A DNA stretch of 64,000 nt, taken from Paracoccus chinensis. Its GTDB lineage: Bacteria > Pseudomonadota > Alphaproteobacteria > Rhodobacterales > Rhodobacteraceae. Made by a program: the position numbers and the translations under genes. The notes beneath the pieces are model-generated. The model was given only the letters and a program-made list of their open reading frames with translations, had not been told where the DNA came from and did no database searches. This document shows, one piece after another, positions 54,067 through 64,000 of this stretch; the first letter of the stretch is position 1; every line of letters begins with the position of its first letter. The stretch covers positions 1-64,000 of the forward strand of contig NZ_FNGE01000003.1 of the NCBI RefSeq assembly GCF_900102885.1, in the 5' to 3' direction.

Positions 54067-55494
54067 TCAGGTCCGGGCATAGGCATCCTCGTAGCGGATG
54101 ATGTCGTCCTCGCCCAGGTAGACGCCGGTCTGCACCTCGATCAGGACCATCGGCACCTTGCCGGGGTTCTCCATCCGGTGCACGGCGCCCAGGGGGACGT
54201 AGATCGACTGGTTTTCCGTCACCAGCGAGACCTTGTCGTCCACCGTCACCTTGGCGGTGCCGCTGACGACGATCCAGTGTTCCGACCGGTGGACGTGGCT
54301 TTGCAGCGACAGCGAGGCGCCGGGGTGGACCACGATGCGCTTGACCTGGAAGCGCTCGCCCATGACCAGCGTCTCGAACCAGCCCCAAGGACGATGGTCG
54401 CGAAGAAAGCTTTCAGCCTGTCGCGCGCCCTTGGCCTTCAGCGCGGTGACGGCCTGCCGCACGTCCTGCGCCCGGTCCATGCCGGCGACCAGCACGGCGT
54501 CGCCCGTGGCCACGACCATCATGTCCTTGAGGCCGATGCCCACGATTTGCATGTCCTCGTCATCCGAGCGCAGCAGGACATTGTCGCAGTCGATGGCGGT
54601 GGATCGGTCGTCCGCGATCACGCCGCGCCAGGCAGGCGCGTCCACCTGCGCCTCGCGCCAGACGGCGTCCCAGCCGCCGAGGTCCGACCAGTGCTCGGCG
54701 AAACGGACAACCGAAAGGTTCCCGGCCTTTTCCATCACCGCATAGTCGATGGACAGGTCGGGCAGGCCGTTCCATGGCTCGGGGGCAAGCCGCAGGAAGC
54801 CTAGGTCCTGCCTGGCCTGCGCAAGGGCGGCTTGGACGGGCTCGAGGAACTCGGGCGCATGGGCGCGGAAGGCCTCGATCATGGTGCGGGCGGTAAACAG
54901 GAAGATGCCCGCGTTCCACAGGAAGCGGCCTTCGGCCAGCATCGCGCGAGCGGTGTCGGCATCGGGCTTTTCCACGAAGCGGCGTAGAGGGGCGGGGCCG
55001 TCACGCGGATCGTCGTCCAGTTCCAGATAGCCGTAGCCGGTTTCGGGGCGGTCTGGCTCGATCCCGAAGGTGACGATCCGCCCCTCGCGCGCAAGGGGCA
55101 GGCCTCGGTCCACCGCGCGGCCGAATGCTTCCGCATCGGGAACGACGTGGTCCGAGGGCGCGACCAGCAGCAGCGCCTCGGGGTCGCTTTCCGCAAGATG
55201 CAGGGCGGCGGCCAGGATCGCGGGCGCGGTGTTGCGGCCCGCAGGCTCGATCAGGATGGCGGCGGGGGTGATTCCAACCTCGGCCAGCTGCTCGGTCACG
55301 ATGAAGCGGAAATCGGCGTTGGTCAGCACCAGCGGTTCGGCATAGCGCGGCCCCGACAGGCGGCAGGCCGAGGCCTGGAACAGCGATTGCTCGCCCACCA
55401 GCGGCGCGAACTGCTTGGGAAAGGACTTGCGCGACACGGGCCAGAGCCGCGTTCCCGAGCCACCGGACAGAAGGACGGGAATCACGCGGGTCAT
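54067..55494 (-). CDS. manC: Mannose-1-phosphate guanylyltransferase / mannose-6-phosphate isomerase
   Basis: A 475-residue bifunctional enzyme making GDP-mannose for polysaccharides. The N-terminal nucleotidyltransferase has VLLSGGSGTRLWPVSRKSFPKQF and FVEKPDADTARAML. The C-terminal cupin (type II isomerase) has RPWGWFETLVMGERFQVKRIVVHPG, LQSHVHRSEHWIVVSGTAKV and QSIYVPLGAVHRMENPG with the metal histidines. It is convergent with kup, 11 bases apart. No other polysaccharide genes lie beside it. Confidence 0.93.
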   Translation of the reverse strand: MTRVIPVLLSGGSGTRLWPVSRKSFPKQFAPLVGEQSLFQASACRLSGPRYAEPLVLTNADFRFIVTEQLAEVGITPAAILIEPAGRNTAPAILAAALHLAESDPEALLLVAPSDHVVPDAEAFGRAVDRGLPLAREGRIVTFGIEPDRPETGYGYLELDDDPRDGPAPLRRFVEKPDADTARAMLAEGRFLWNAGIFLFTARTMIEAFRAHAPEFLEPVQAALAQARQDLGFLRLAPEPWNGLPDLSIDYAVMEKAGNLSVVRFAEHWSDLGGWDAVWREAQVDAPAWRGVIADDRSTAIDCDNVLLRSDDEDMQIVGIGLKDMMVVATGDAVLVAGMDRAQDVRQAVTALKAKGARQAESFLRDHRPWGWFETLVMGERFQVKRIVVHPGASLSLQSHVHRSEHWIVVSGTAKVTVDDKVSLVTENQSIYVPLGAVHRMENPGKVPMVLIEVQTGVYLGEDDIIRYEDAYART

Positions 55495-55608
55495 GGTCGG
55501 GTCGTTCCTTGGCAGGGCGGGCGATTCGCCCGGGTGTCGGTCGCGCAACCTAAGCCTGTCCCGCGCCAGAACGCCAAGGCCGGATCGCCTGCGGGCCGAA
55601 CATGCGAA

Positions 55609-55628
55609 AGCCCGCGCGAGGGCGGGCT
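55609..55628 (-). terminator. Terminator after the DUF882 gene
   Basis: A perfect 7-bp stem (AGCCCGC/GCGGGCT) with a 6-nt loop, followed on the minus strand by TTTCG, 26 bases beyond the DUF882 stop and before manC. So the two minus-strand genes are probably separate units. Confidence 0.65.
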
Positions 55629-55653
55629 TGGCGCAGGCTTGGAACTGGAAGGC

Positions 55654-56211
55654 TCAGCCGCCCCAGGTGCGCAGGGGACCGCAATCCATGTGCACGAAGT
55701 TCGACGAGGAATACTTGCCAACGCCGCCCGCACGGCAGGCGCTGGCCGCCTTGTACATCTGGTTCACGGACCGCGACTTCAGCCGCAGGTCGGCGGCCTT
55801 GCCGGTCATGTGCAGCGAGTTGCGGGCCACGCCGCCGCTGCGCGAGCGCAGCATGGCGTTGGTCTTGGGCGAGCGATAGCCCGACAGCATCATGTAGGGT
55901 TCGTTGGTCTGCAGCATCCGGTGGCTGGCGGCAGCGATGTCGACCATGCGCGGGTCGATGCCGATGACCTGGCCCGTGCGCCAGTCGCGCATGAAGATGT
56001 TGAGTTCGTTCAGGGCGTCCCGGACATATTTCCCATCGACCCAGTAGACGGTGTCGATGCTTTCGCCGGTCCGGCCCGAATACATGCGGATGCGGCGATA
56101 GTCGCCCGCCCCGCGAATGACACCAAAGGCATTGGCCATCACAGGAGCCGCCGCGACGGTCGTCGCTGCGAACACGCCGAGAATGCCGCGTCGCGAGAAT
56201 TCGAAGGTCAT
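55654..56211 (-). CDS. DUF882 / YcbK-type murein peptidase
   Basis: A 185-residue protein of the peptidase M15A_3 group. It has a twin-arginine-like signal, FSRRGILGVFAATTVAAAPVMANA. It has zinc-site motifs NSLHMTGKAADLRL (His and Asp) and SNFVHMDCGP (His-x-Asp). E. coli MepK of this family cuts 3-3 peptidoglycan cross-links. It is divergent from an L,D-transpeptidase gene that would make such links, suggesting a matched pair. Confidence 0.9.
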   Translation of the reverse strand: MTFEFSRRGILGVFAATTVAAAPVMANAFGVIRGAGDYRRIRMYSGRTGESIDTVYWVDGKYVRDALNELNIFMRDWRTGQVIGIDPRMVDIAAASHRMLQTNEPYMMLSGYRSPKTNAMLRSRSGGVARNSLHMTGKAADLRLKSRSVNQMYKAASACRAGGVGKYSSSNFVHMDCGPLRTWGG

Positions 56212-56378
56212 GTTCAGATCCGCCTGTCCTACGCGTTTGTCTATGCCAGCTTCTGGCTTGTCCGGGTTTGCCCCGGATTGCTTAAGAATATGTCACTCTC
56301 CGGCCGGTTGCGGAACTGTGAGTTCCAGAGGGCGGCGATTAAGCGCCAGTATAGGCGAAAACTCGCCGAGGCCCTAGG

Positions 56379-58112
56379 ATGGGTCCGAAGAGCAAGGGGC
56401 AGGGTGTCACCTGGTCGCCACGGGATCGGCAGAAATGCTGCACTCGGCGGGGTTCAGGCCGGCGGCAAGACCCCATAAGGAAGAAGCACAAGCCTGCGGG
56501 GTCGAGTCAGTTGCTGTCGTCCAAGTCCATCCTGTCGCGCCTCGTCCGCGCGATTCTGCTGTCCGCCGCGCTGCCCTGGGCGGCGCAGGCTGCCGCGCCT
56601 GCGCCGCGGCTCGACTTCACCCCCGAGCAATGGGAACTGGCCCGCGGCGTCGCCCGCCAGCCGGGGCTGGCTGCCTGGTACGGCTCGACGGCGCTTGCGC
56701 CCGTCTTCACCGCCCCCGAGGCCGCGTCCCGCCGCGTCGCGCTGATCGAGGCGGTGGCGCAGGCCCCGGCCCACGGCCTGCCTTCGATCTATGGCGTCGA
56801 GCAATTGCAGGGGCTGGAGGGCCGCACGGACTCTGAGGCCGAGATCGCCTTTGCCAAGGCCTTCGCCAGATGGACCCATGACGTGGGCGGCGGCATCCTG
56901 ACCCCTCGCCGCGTTGACCCTGAAAACAAGCGGGACGTGATCCGCGTCCCGACTGAGGAGCTTCTGGCGCGCTTCGTCGCCGCCTCTGATCCCGCCGCCA
57001 TGCTGGCCGAGGTGCCGCCCCGGAACGGCGGCTATCTCGCCTTGCAGCAGGCCCTTGCCGCGCGCATCGGCCCGGTCGTCGGCGCCGATGTGCCCACGGT
57101 ACCGGAGGGTGTCTGGCGCGAAGGGATGCGCGACGAGGCCGTGACCCGCCTGCGCGCCCGCCTGGCCGCGATGGGCTTTGCCGCCGAGGGCACCGAGCCC
57201 GACCTGTTCGACGAGCCCCTTGCCCGTCAGGTCGCCGCCTACCAGGCCCGCGTTGGGCTGGGTCCGGATGGGATCGCGGGCCCCCGCACCGTCCAGCGCC
57301 TGAACGGCGGCCCGGGCTCGGCCCCCCGCGACCTGCTGATCGCGCTTGAGCGGATGCGCTGGCTGAACGGCCACGACCTGAACGCACGCATGATCTGGGT
57401 GAACCTGCCCGAGTTCAACGTGCGCGTGATGGAGGGTGGCCGCACGATCTTCGAAAGCCGCGCCGTGATCGGCAAGGACAAGGAGGACTGGCGCACGCCC
57501 GAGTTCTCGGACGTGCTGCAGAACGTCGTCGTCAATCCCAGCTGGAACGTGCCGCGGTCCATGGCGATCCGCGACTACCTGCCGAAGCTGCAGCAGAACC
57601 GCTACGCCGCCGCGCATCTCGACGTGGTGGACAGCCGGGGCAGGGTGGTCGCCCGCGACGGCATCGACTTCTCGCGCTTCACGGCGAAGACCTTCCCTTA
57701 CCGGCTGCGGCAGAAGCCCAGCGACGACAATGCGCTGGGCGAGGTGAAGTTCATCTTCCCGAACCCCATGAACATCTACCTGCATGACACGCCCTCGAAG
57801 GGGCTCTTCGGGGAACGCACCCGCGCCTTTTCCAACGGCTGCATCCGGGTGCAGAAGCCGGTGGACCTGGCCCATGTCCTGCTGGAAGGTGCCGCTGCCG
57901 ACCCCGCCGCGACCTATGCCAGCGCGCGCAAGTCCGGCCGCGAGCGGTTCCTGAAGACCGAGCCCCTGCCGGTGCACCTGGTCTATTTCACCACCATCGC
58001 GGACGAGGACGGCGCGATCCGGCGTTTCCCCGATGTCTACGGCCGCGACGACATGGTCTGGGCCGCGCTGCAGAAGGCGGGCGGGGTGGAAACGCTCGCC
58101 TCGAACCGGTAG
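56379..58112 (+). CDS. L,D-transpeptidase (YcbB-like) with peptidoglycan-binding domain
   Basis: A periplasmic enzyme forming 3-3 cross-links. In order it has a signal segment ([21 protein letters not shown]), an N-terminal helical domain, a PG_binding_1 domain ([13 protein letters not shown]...[18 protein letters not shown]) and the YkuD catalytic domain with [24 protein letters not shown] (catalytic His and Cys). ATG 56379 has a GAGG site but leaves about 57 basic residues before the hydrophobic signal. A TTG at 56511 would give a normal signal peptide (533 residues), so the start is uncertain. It is divergent from the DUF882 peptidase gene. Confidence 0.9.
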   Translation: MGPKSKGQGVTWSPRDRQKCCTRRGSGRRQDPIRKKHKPAGSSQLLSSKSILSRLVRAILLSAALPWAAQAAAPAPRLDFTPEQWELARGVARQPGLAAWYGSTALAPVFTAPEAASRRVALIEAVAQAPAHGLPSIYGVEQLQGLEGRTDSEAEIAFAKAFARWTHDVGGGILTPRRVDPENKRDVIRVPTEELLARFVAASDPAAMLAEVPPRNGGYLALQQALAARIGPVVGADVPTVPEGVWREGMRDEAVTRLRARLAAMGFAAEGTEPDLFDEPLARQVAAYQARVGLGPDGIAGPRTVQRLNGGPGSAPRDLLIALERMRWLNGHDLNARMIWVNLPEFNVRVMEGGRTIFESRAVIGKDKEDWRTPEFSDVLQNVVVNPSWNVPRSMAIRDYLPKLQQNRYAAAHLDVVDSRGRVVARDGIDFSRFTAKTFPYRLRQKPSDDNALGEVKFIFPNPMNIYLHDTPSKGLFGERTRAFSNGCIRVQKPVDLAHVLLEGAAADPAATYASARKSGRERFLKTEPLPVHLVYFTTIADEDGAIRRFPDVYGRDDMVWAALQKAGGVETLASNR

Positions 58113-58137
58113 GACCGTTCCTGCAAGGAGGGCATCC

Positions 58138-59238
58138 ATGGCGATAACCCTGGCGGAACTGGCCCACGCGCTGGACGCGCAACTGTGGGGCGATGGCGCG
58201 CTGAGGATCACGGGCGCGGCCGAGCCCGCGCAGGCGGGTGCCGCAGCAGGTGGCAGCGCAGTGATCGCCATGGCGATGGCGCCCCAATATGCGGCGGCGC
58301 TGGCGCCCGGCGCGGCGGCCCTGATCGCCGATGGAATGGACCCAGAGGCGCTGGGCCTGTCCGGTGCCGTGATCGTCGCGCGTCCGCGGCTGGCCATGGC
58401 GGGGCTGACCCGCGCGCTGGACCCCGGCCCCGAGCTTGCGCCCGGCATCCATCCGACCGCCGTGATCGACCCCTCGGCCGAGATCGGCGAGGGTGCGGCG
58501 ATCGGCCCCTTCGTGGTGATCGGCCCCCGCGTCCGCATCGGCGCGCGGGCCCGCATCGCCGCCCATGTCACCATCGGCGCGGACAGCGTGCTGGGCGAGG
58601 ACGCGCTGATCCACGCGGGCGCCCGCATCGCCCATGGCGTGACCGCCGGCGCGCGCCTGATTCTGCAGCCCGGCGCGGTGATCGGCGGCGACGGCTTTTC
58701 CTTCGTCACGCCCGAAGTCTCGGGCATCGAGGAGATCCGCCACACTCTCGGCCACCGCGGCGACGTCCGCGAGCAGCACTGGGTCCGCATCCACTCGCTT
58801 GGCGGCGTGCGCCTGGGCGACGATGTCGAGGTCGGCGCCAATGCCACCATCGACCGGGGCACGATCCGGGCGACGTCGGTCGGCTCGGGCACCAAGATCG
58901 ACAACCTGGTCCAGATCGGCCACAACGTGCAGATCGGGCGCGACTGCCTGCTGTGCGGGCTGGTGGGCGTCGCGGGCTCGGTCCGCATCGGCGACCGGGT
59001 GGTGCTGGCCGGACAATGCGGGGTCAGCGACAACATCTTCATCGGTGACGACGTGATCGCGGGCGGTGCCAGCAAGATCTTCACCAACGTGCCGGCGGGC
59101 CGCGTGATCCTCGGCTCGCCAGCGGTGAAGATGGAAACCCAGGTCGAGATCAACAAGGCGATCCGCCGCCTGCCGCGCCTGGCCGCGCAATTCGCGGAAC
59201 TGCAGAAAACCGTCGCCCGGCTGGTGCAGAAGGACTGA
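58138..59238 (+). CDS. lpxD: UDP-3-O-acylglucosamine N-acyltransferase
   Basis: A 366-residue lipid A enzyme that transfers a 3-hydroxyacyl chain from ACP to UDP-3-O-acylglucosamine. The N-terminal uridine-binding domain is followed by a left-handed beta helix of hexapeptide repeats ([38 protein letters not shown]) and the catalytic His region [17 protein letters not shown]-terminal helix ends [11 protein letters not shown]. The ATG follows AAGGAGGGC. Other lpx genes are not next to it; instead a carrier protein follows. Confidence 0.94.
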   Translation: MAITLAELAHALDAQLWGDGALRITGAAEPAQAGAAAGGSAVIAMAMAPQYAAALAPGAAALIADGMDPEALGLSGAVIVARPRLAMAGLTRALDPGPELAPGIHPTAVIDPSAEIGEGAAIGPFVVIGPRVRIGARARIAAHVTIGADSVLGEDALIHAGARIAHGVTAGARLILQPGAVIGGDGFSFVTPEVSGIEEIRHTLGHRGDVREQHWVRIHSLGGVRLGDDVEVGANATIDRGTIRATSVGSGTKIDNLVQIGHNVQIGRDCLLCGLVGVAGSVRIGDRVVLAGQCGVSDNIFIGDDVIAGGASKIFTNVPAGRVILGSPAVKMETQVEINKAIRRLPRLAAQFAELQKTVARLVQKD

Positions 59239-59250
59239 AGGGGCGATCCC

Positions 59251-59514
59251 ATGAGCCACAGTGTCCGGGACCGCGTCATCGCCATCGTCGCCGAACAGGC
59301 GATGCTGGACCCCGGTCAGATTACCCTTGCGTCCACACAGGCCGATCTGGGCATCGACAGCCTCGGCCTCGTGGAAGCCGTGCTCGCCCTTGAGGAAACC
59401 TTCGGCATCTCGATCCCCTTCAACGCCAACGAGCCCGAGCAGTCGGACTTTGACATCTCGTCGGTGGGCGCGATCATCGCCGCGGTGGAAAAGCTAATGG
59501 CCGAGAAGGCCTGA
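59251..59514 (+). CDS. Acyl carrier protein (non-canonical)
   Basis: An 87-residue carrier with the phosphopantetheine Ser in LGIDSLGLVEAVLALEETFG. It is less acidic than housekeeping AcpP and has an insert-like ISIPFNANEPEQSDFDISSVG. It lies 12 bases after lpxD, so it probably supplies an acyl chain for lipid A, as AcpXL does in rhizobia. No fab-type synthase genes follow, so the partner enzymes are elsewhere. Confidence 0.88.
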   Translation: MSHSVRDRVIAIVAEQAMLDPGQITLASTQADLGIDSLGLVEAVLALEETFGISIPFNANEPEQSDFDISSVGAIIAAVEKLMAEKA

Positions 59515-59542
59515 GCCTTCGGCGGGCGCCATGCGCGGGTGA

Positions 59543-59938
<396 letters not shown>

Positions 59939-59951
59939 TCCGGGGCAGGCG

Positions 59952-60836
59952 TTGACCGATTTCGTCCTGACCGTCACCTGCGTCTCGCGTCGCGGGATCG
60001 TGGCCGCTGTTGCGGGTTTCCTGGCCGAGAACGGCTGCAACATCACCGACTCGGCGCAGTTCGACGATCAGGCGAACGGCCGCTTCTTCATGCGCGTGAG
60101 CTTTCGCAGCGAGACCGGTGCCACCACCGTGCAACTGCGCGAGGCCTTCCCCGCCATCGCCGGTGCCTTCGACATGGATTGGGCGATCCACGAGGCCGCG
60201 CACCGGATGCGCGTGCTGCTGATGGTGTCGGGCTTCGGCCATTGCCTGAACGACATCCTCTATCGCTGGCGCATCGGCGCGCTGCCGATCGACATCGCGG
60301 GCGTCGTCTCGAACCACCTCACCTATCAGAAGCTGGTGGTGAACCACGACATTCCCTTCCACCACATCCGAGTCACGCCGCAGTCCAAGCCCGAGGCCGA
60401 GGCGCGGCTGATGGCGCTGATCGACGAGACGGAGACCGAGCTTGTGGTGCTGGCCCGCTACATGCAGGTTCTGTCGGAAGCCGTCTGCGCGCGGATGGAA
60501 GGCCGGGTCATCAACATCCACCATTCCTTCCTGCCCTCGTTCAAGGGCGCGAACCCCTACCGGCAGGCTTATGACCGGGGCGTCAAGCTGATCGGGGCGA
60601 CGGCGCATTACGTCACGCCCGACCTCGATGAAGGCCCGATCATCGAACAGGACACGATTCGCGTCACCCATGCGCAAAGCCCCGAGGACTACGTGAGCCT
60701 TGGCCGCGATGTCGAGGCGCAGGTGCTGTCCCGCGCCATCCACGCGCATATCAACCACCGCGTCTTCCTGAACGGGAACCGGACGGTCGTGTTCCCGGCA
60801 AGTCCTGGTGGCTATGCCTCGGAACGGATGGGCTGA
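59952..60836 (+). CDS. purU: Formyltetrahydrofolate deformylase
   Basis: A 294-residue enzyme that releases formate from 10-formyl-THF. An N-terminal ACT domain (residues 1-85: VTCVSRRGIVAAVAGFLAENGCNI) precedes a formyltransferase-type domain with the catalytic set INIHHSFLPSFKG (Asn, His) and the Asp in DLDEGPIIEQD. The start is TTG at 59952 with an upstream GGGGCAGG. It overlaps the convergent TetR gene by 25 bases. Confidence 0.93.
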   Translation: MTDFVLTVTCVSRRGIVAAVAGFLAENGCNITDSAQFDDQANGRFFMRVSFRSETGATTVQLREAFPAIAGAFDMDWAIHEAAHRMRVLLMVSGFGHCLNDILYRWRIGALPIDIAGVVSNHLTYQKLVVNHDIPFHHIRVTPQSKPEAEARLMALIDETETELVVLARYMQVLSEAVCARMEGRVINIHHSFLPSFKGANPYRQAYDRGVKLIGATAHYVTPDLDEGPIIEQDTIRVTHAQSPEDYVSLGRDVEAQVLSRAIHAHINHRVFLNGNRTVVFPASPGGYASERMG

Positions 60837-61453
60837 TCGGGGTTCCAGCCGACCAGGAGGATGTCGGCCATCGTCTCCAGGGCCATGTTCAGCCGGGCGT
60901 TCTCTTCGAGATCGTCCTGGTTCGGCAGCCAGAAGTTCAACTGGTCGTCCACGCAAAGCCGCGCCAGCCCATAGGTGAAGGCACGCGCCACCAAGGATAA
61001 CAGCAGCGGATCGATGTCATTGCGCAACTGCCCCTGATCGCGGGCGCGGCCAAGCATCGAGATGGTCAGCTGCTGCAACGCCTGGTGATAGCGCCGGATC
61101 TCGTCCTCGGCGATCACGCGGTTCAGCAGGGGAGAGTTCAGCAGGCGGAAGTCGTCCTTGTTCTCGGCCGCCCAGCCGACAAAGGCCCGGCCCAGTGCGA
61201 TCAGCTGCTCGGCCGGGCTGTCGCTTGAAACGGCGCCCAGCTTGCGGGTGATGTGATCGAGCTGCCGCCGCAATGCGCTTTCCGCGATCGCCTTCAGCAC
61301 CGCCTCGGTCGAGGGCAGAAGCGCGCGTGCGAGGTCCGGGTCCACGCCCGTTTCTGCCGCGAGGCTTTCGGGCTCGCAGCACGGCGGCTCGGCCGCGATC
61401 ACCCTGCGCACAGCCGCGCGCATAAGAAGATCCATTGCCATTCTGGCCGGCAT
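60812..61453 (-). CDS. TetR-family-like transcriptional regulator
   Basis: A 213-residue helical protein. Residues 1-60 look like a TetR DNA-binding domain in outline (LMRAAVRRVIAAE, ESLAAETGVDPDLARALLPSTEAVLKAIAESALR), though the usual helix-turn-helix wording is weak. The rest (QLIALGRAFVGWAAENKDDFRLLNS onward) matches the TetR_C WHG-type ligand domain. It ends inside the 3' end of convergent purU. Target and inducer unknown. Confidence 0.75.
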   Translation of the reverse strand: MPARMAMDLLMRAAVRRVIAAEPPCCEPESLAAETGVDPDLARALLPSTEAVLKAIAESALRRQLDHITRKLGAVSSDSPAEQLIALGRAFVGWAAENKDDFRLLNSPLLNRVIAEDEIRRYHQALQQLTISMLGRARDQGQLRNDIDPLLLSLVARAFTYGLARLCVDDQLNFWLPNQDDLEENARLNMALETMADILLVGWNPDQPIRSEA

Positions 61454-61486
61454 CTCGTCACCCGTTCATATCTACCAGAAGAATCG

Positions 61487-61516
61487 GGGTGCGTTTTCGT
61501 TCCCGAAAACGCACCC
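61487..61516 (-). terminator. Strong hairpin after typA
   Basis: A perfect 13-bp stem (GGGTGCGTTTTCG with CGAAAACGCACCC) with a 4-base loop lies 7 bases past the typA stop. The stem itself carries TTTT, and no T-run follows. It separates typA from the TetR gene, and on the opposite strand it would face the TetR promoter. Confidence 0.65.
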
Positions 61517-61522
61517 GGCGAC

Positions 61523-63343
<1,821 letters not shown>

Positions 63344-63427
63344 GTCGGGAGGCCTGTGTTCGATTTTGGCGCCGACTAACCCAGCCAGCCCCCAAGCGCC
63401 ACCCGCAAAACCGGCAAAGATGGAAAC

Positions 63428-63447
63428 GGGCCGCACAGGGGCGGCCC
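63428..63447 (-). terminator. Hairpin terminator after the membrane protein gene
   Basis: GGGCCGC (63428-63434) and GCGGCCC (63441-63447) form a 7-bp stem with a 6-nt loop. It lies 22 bases past the stop of the right-edge gene, with GTTTCC following on the minus strand. Confidence 0.55.
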
Positions 63448-63468
63448 GCCCGGTCATGCGGCGGTTCC

Positions 63469-64000
63469 TCAGCGGGGCCGCAGGGGCCGGTGGGTGAGCC
63501 CGCCCCAGATGCGGCCCTCGTCGCGGGCCCGGCCGCCCTTCTGCGCGCCGATGAAGGCCGCGGCCGCCGCGATCAGGGCCGAGGCCGCCAGCGCAAAGGC
63601 CGACAGGACGCCCGCACGGCGCGCGGTTTCCGCCGCCTCGATGGCCTGCTGCTTCAGCTGCTCGGCCTGGGCCGCTGCCTCGTCGCGCAGGCGCTGCGCC
63701 TCGGCGCGTGCCTCCTCCACCGCGCGCTCGGCGTCGGAACGCAACTGCTGGGCCGATGTCACGGCCTGGTCGATTCGGGCGGTGACCTCGGGCTGGCTCA
63801 GGTTGGTGCGCGCGGCGATGGCGCTTTCCAGATAGGCGCGGTCCTGGTCGGTGATCTCGCCCGTGCGGATGACATTGGCCAGGATGTTGCCGATCTCGCT
63901 CCGGATGTTCTCGTTCGAGAACTGGTCGGGCGCGGCGGCCTGGCTGCGCAGCAGGTTGTCGGTGACATAGTCGACGGGATTGGGCAGGCCGGACAGCAGG
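63469..64000 (-). CDS. Coiled-coil membrane protein, partial (start beyond window)
   Basis: The frame stays open to the window edge, so the N-terminus is missing (about 176 residues seen). The order is [11 protein letters not shown], then a segment [41 protein letters not shown], a long charged coiled coil ([27 protein letters not shown]), and a hydrophobic segment [21 protein letters not shown] before a basic end. This looks like a conserved alphaproteobacterial inner-membrane protein of unknown function. It would share its direction with typA. Confidence 0.75.
   Translation of the reverse strand, partial: LLSGLPNPVDYVTDNLLRSQAAAPDQFSNENIRSEIGNILANVIRTGEITDQDRAYLESAIAARTNLSQPEVTARIDQAVTSAQQLRSDAERAVEEARAEAQRLRDEAAAQAEQLKQQAIEAAETARRAGVLSAFALAASALIAAAAAFIGAQKGGRARDEGRIWGGLTHRPLRPR

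Noticed and set aside
52601..54388. A minus-strand frame of nearly 600 codons antisense to kup
   Set aside because: Arg/His/Gln/Asp-rich composition typical of a shadow frame; kup is certain on the other strand.
56454..59285. A minus-strand frame of over 940 codons antisense to the transpeptidase and lpxD genes
   Set aside because: High-GC codon bias leaves the opposite frame open. The product is low-complexity and the plus-strand genes have clear family motifs.

Overview
The window is about 65-70% GC and is packed with short operons whose genes often overlap by ATGA or GTGA. The gene families and the overall layout suggest an alphaproteobacterium of the Rhodobacteraceae, probably Paracoccus or a close relative. 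This is inference from gene content and codon use. There is no rRNA or other taxonomic marker in the window.

Region by region. (1) 1-330: the 3' end of an IS5-family transposase and its terminal repeat. (2) 353-7282: a sugar or polyol module on the minus strand (TIM-barrel isomerase, Gfo/Idh/MocA dehydrogenase, ribose-type ABC ATPase, permease and binding protein), divergent from a LacI-type regulator with a good operator in the gap. (3) 7330-16275: a 56-residue protein, then an iron-siderophore island: a siderophore-interacting flavoprotein divergent from a TonB receptor (frameshifted here), fhuD-fhuB-fhuC, and an exporter-fold ABC protein. (4) 16385-18734: a SulP anion transporter and a tandem universal stress protein. 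(5) 19000-29552: a complete hexuronate operon (GntR regulator, AGE-family epimerase, TRAP transporter, uxaC, uxuA, uxuB, kdgK, eda) that converts glucuronate-type acids to pyruvate and glyceraldehyde 3-phosphate. (6) 29703-33295: a coiled-coil periplasmic protein, an orphan TAXI binding protein and a phospholipase D family protein.

(7) 33622-42912: an amide-utilisation operon in which an AmiC-like sensor and an AmiR/ANTAR antiterminator precede an oligopeptide-type ABC transporter, an acetamidase/formamidase and an MFS transporter. (8) 42925-46765: a squalene/phytoene-synthase-fold protein, citramalate synthase and cysS. The 3' third of cysS has a clearly different base composition. (9) 46912-50297: a cyclic-di-GMP block with a PleD-like cyclase carrying degenerate receivers, a DUF3572 protein, and an H-NOX-like protein that seems to have lost its haem ligand, translationally coupled to an HNOBA-GGDEF cyclase. 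(10) 50659-64000: an omega-aminotransferase, kup, manC, a cell-wall pair (DUF882 peptidase and L,D-transpeptidase), lpxD with a small ACP, a [2Fe-2S] ferredoxin, purU, a TetR regulator, typA, and a partial coiled-coil membrane protein at the right edge.

The most unusual items are the H-NOX-like/HNOBA-GGDEF pair lacking the haem histidine, the mosaic cysS, the pairing of a siderophore-reductase-type flavoprotein with an exporter-fold ABC protein in the iron island, and the ANTAR-controlled amide operon.
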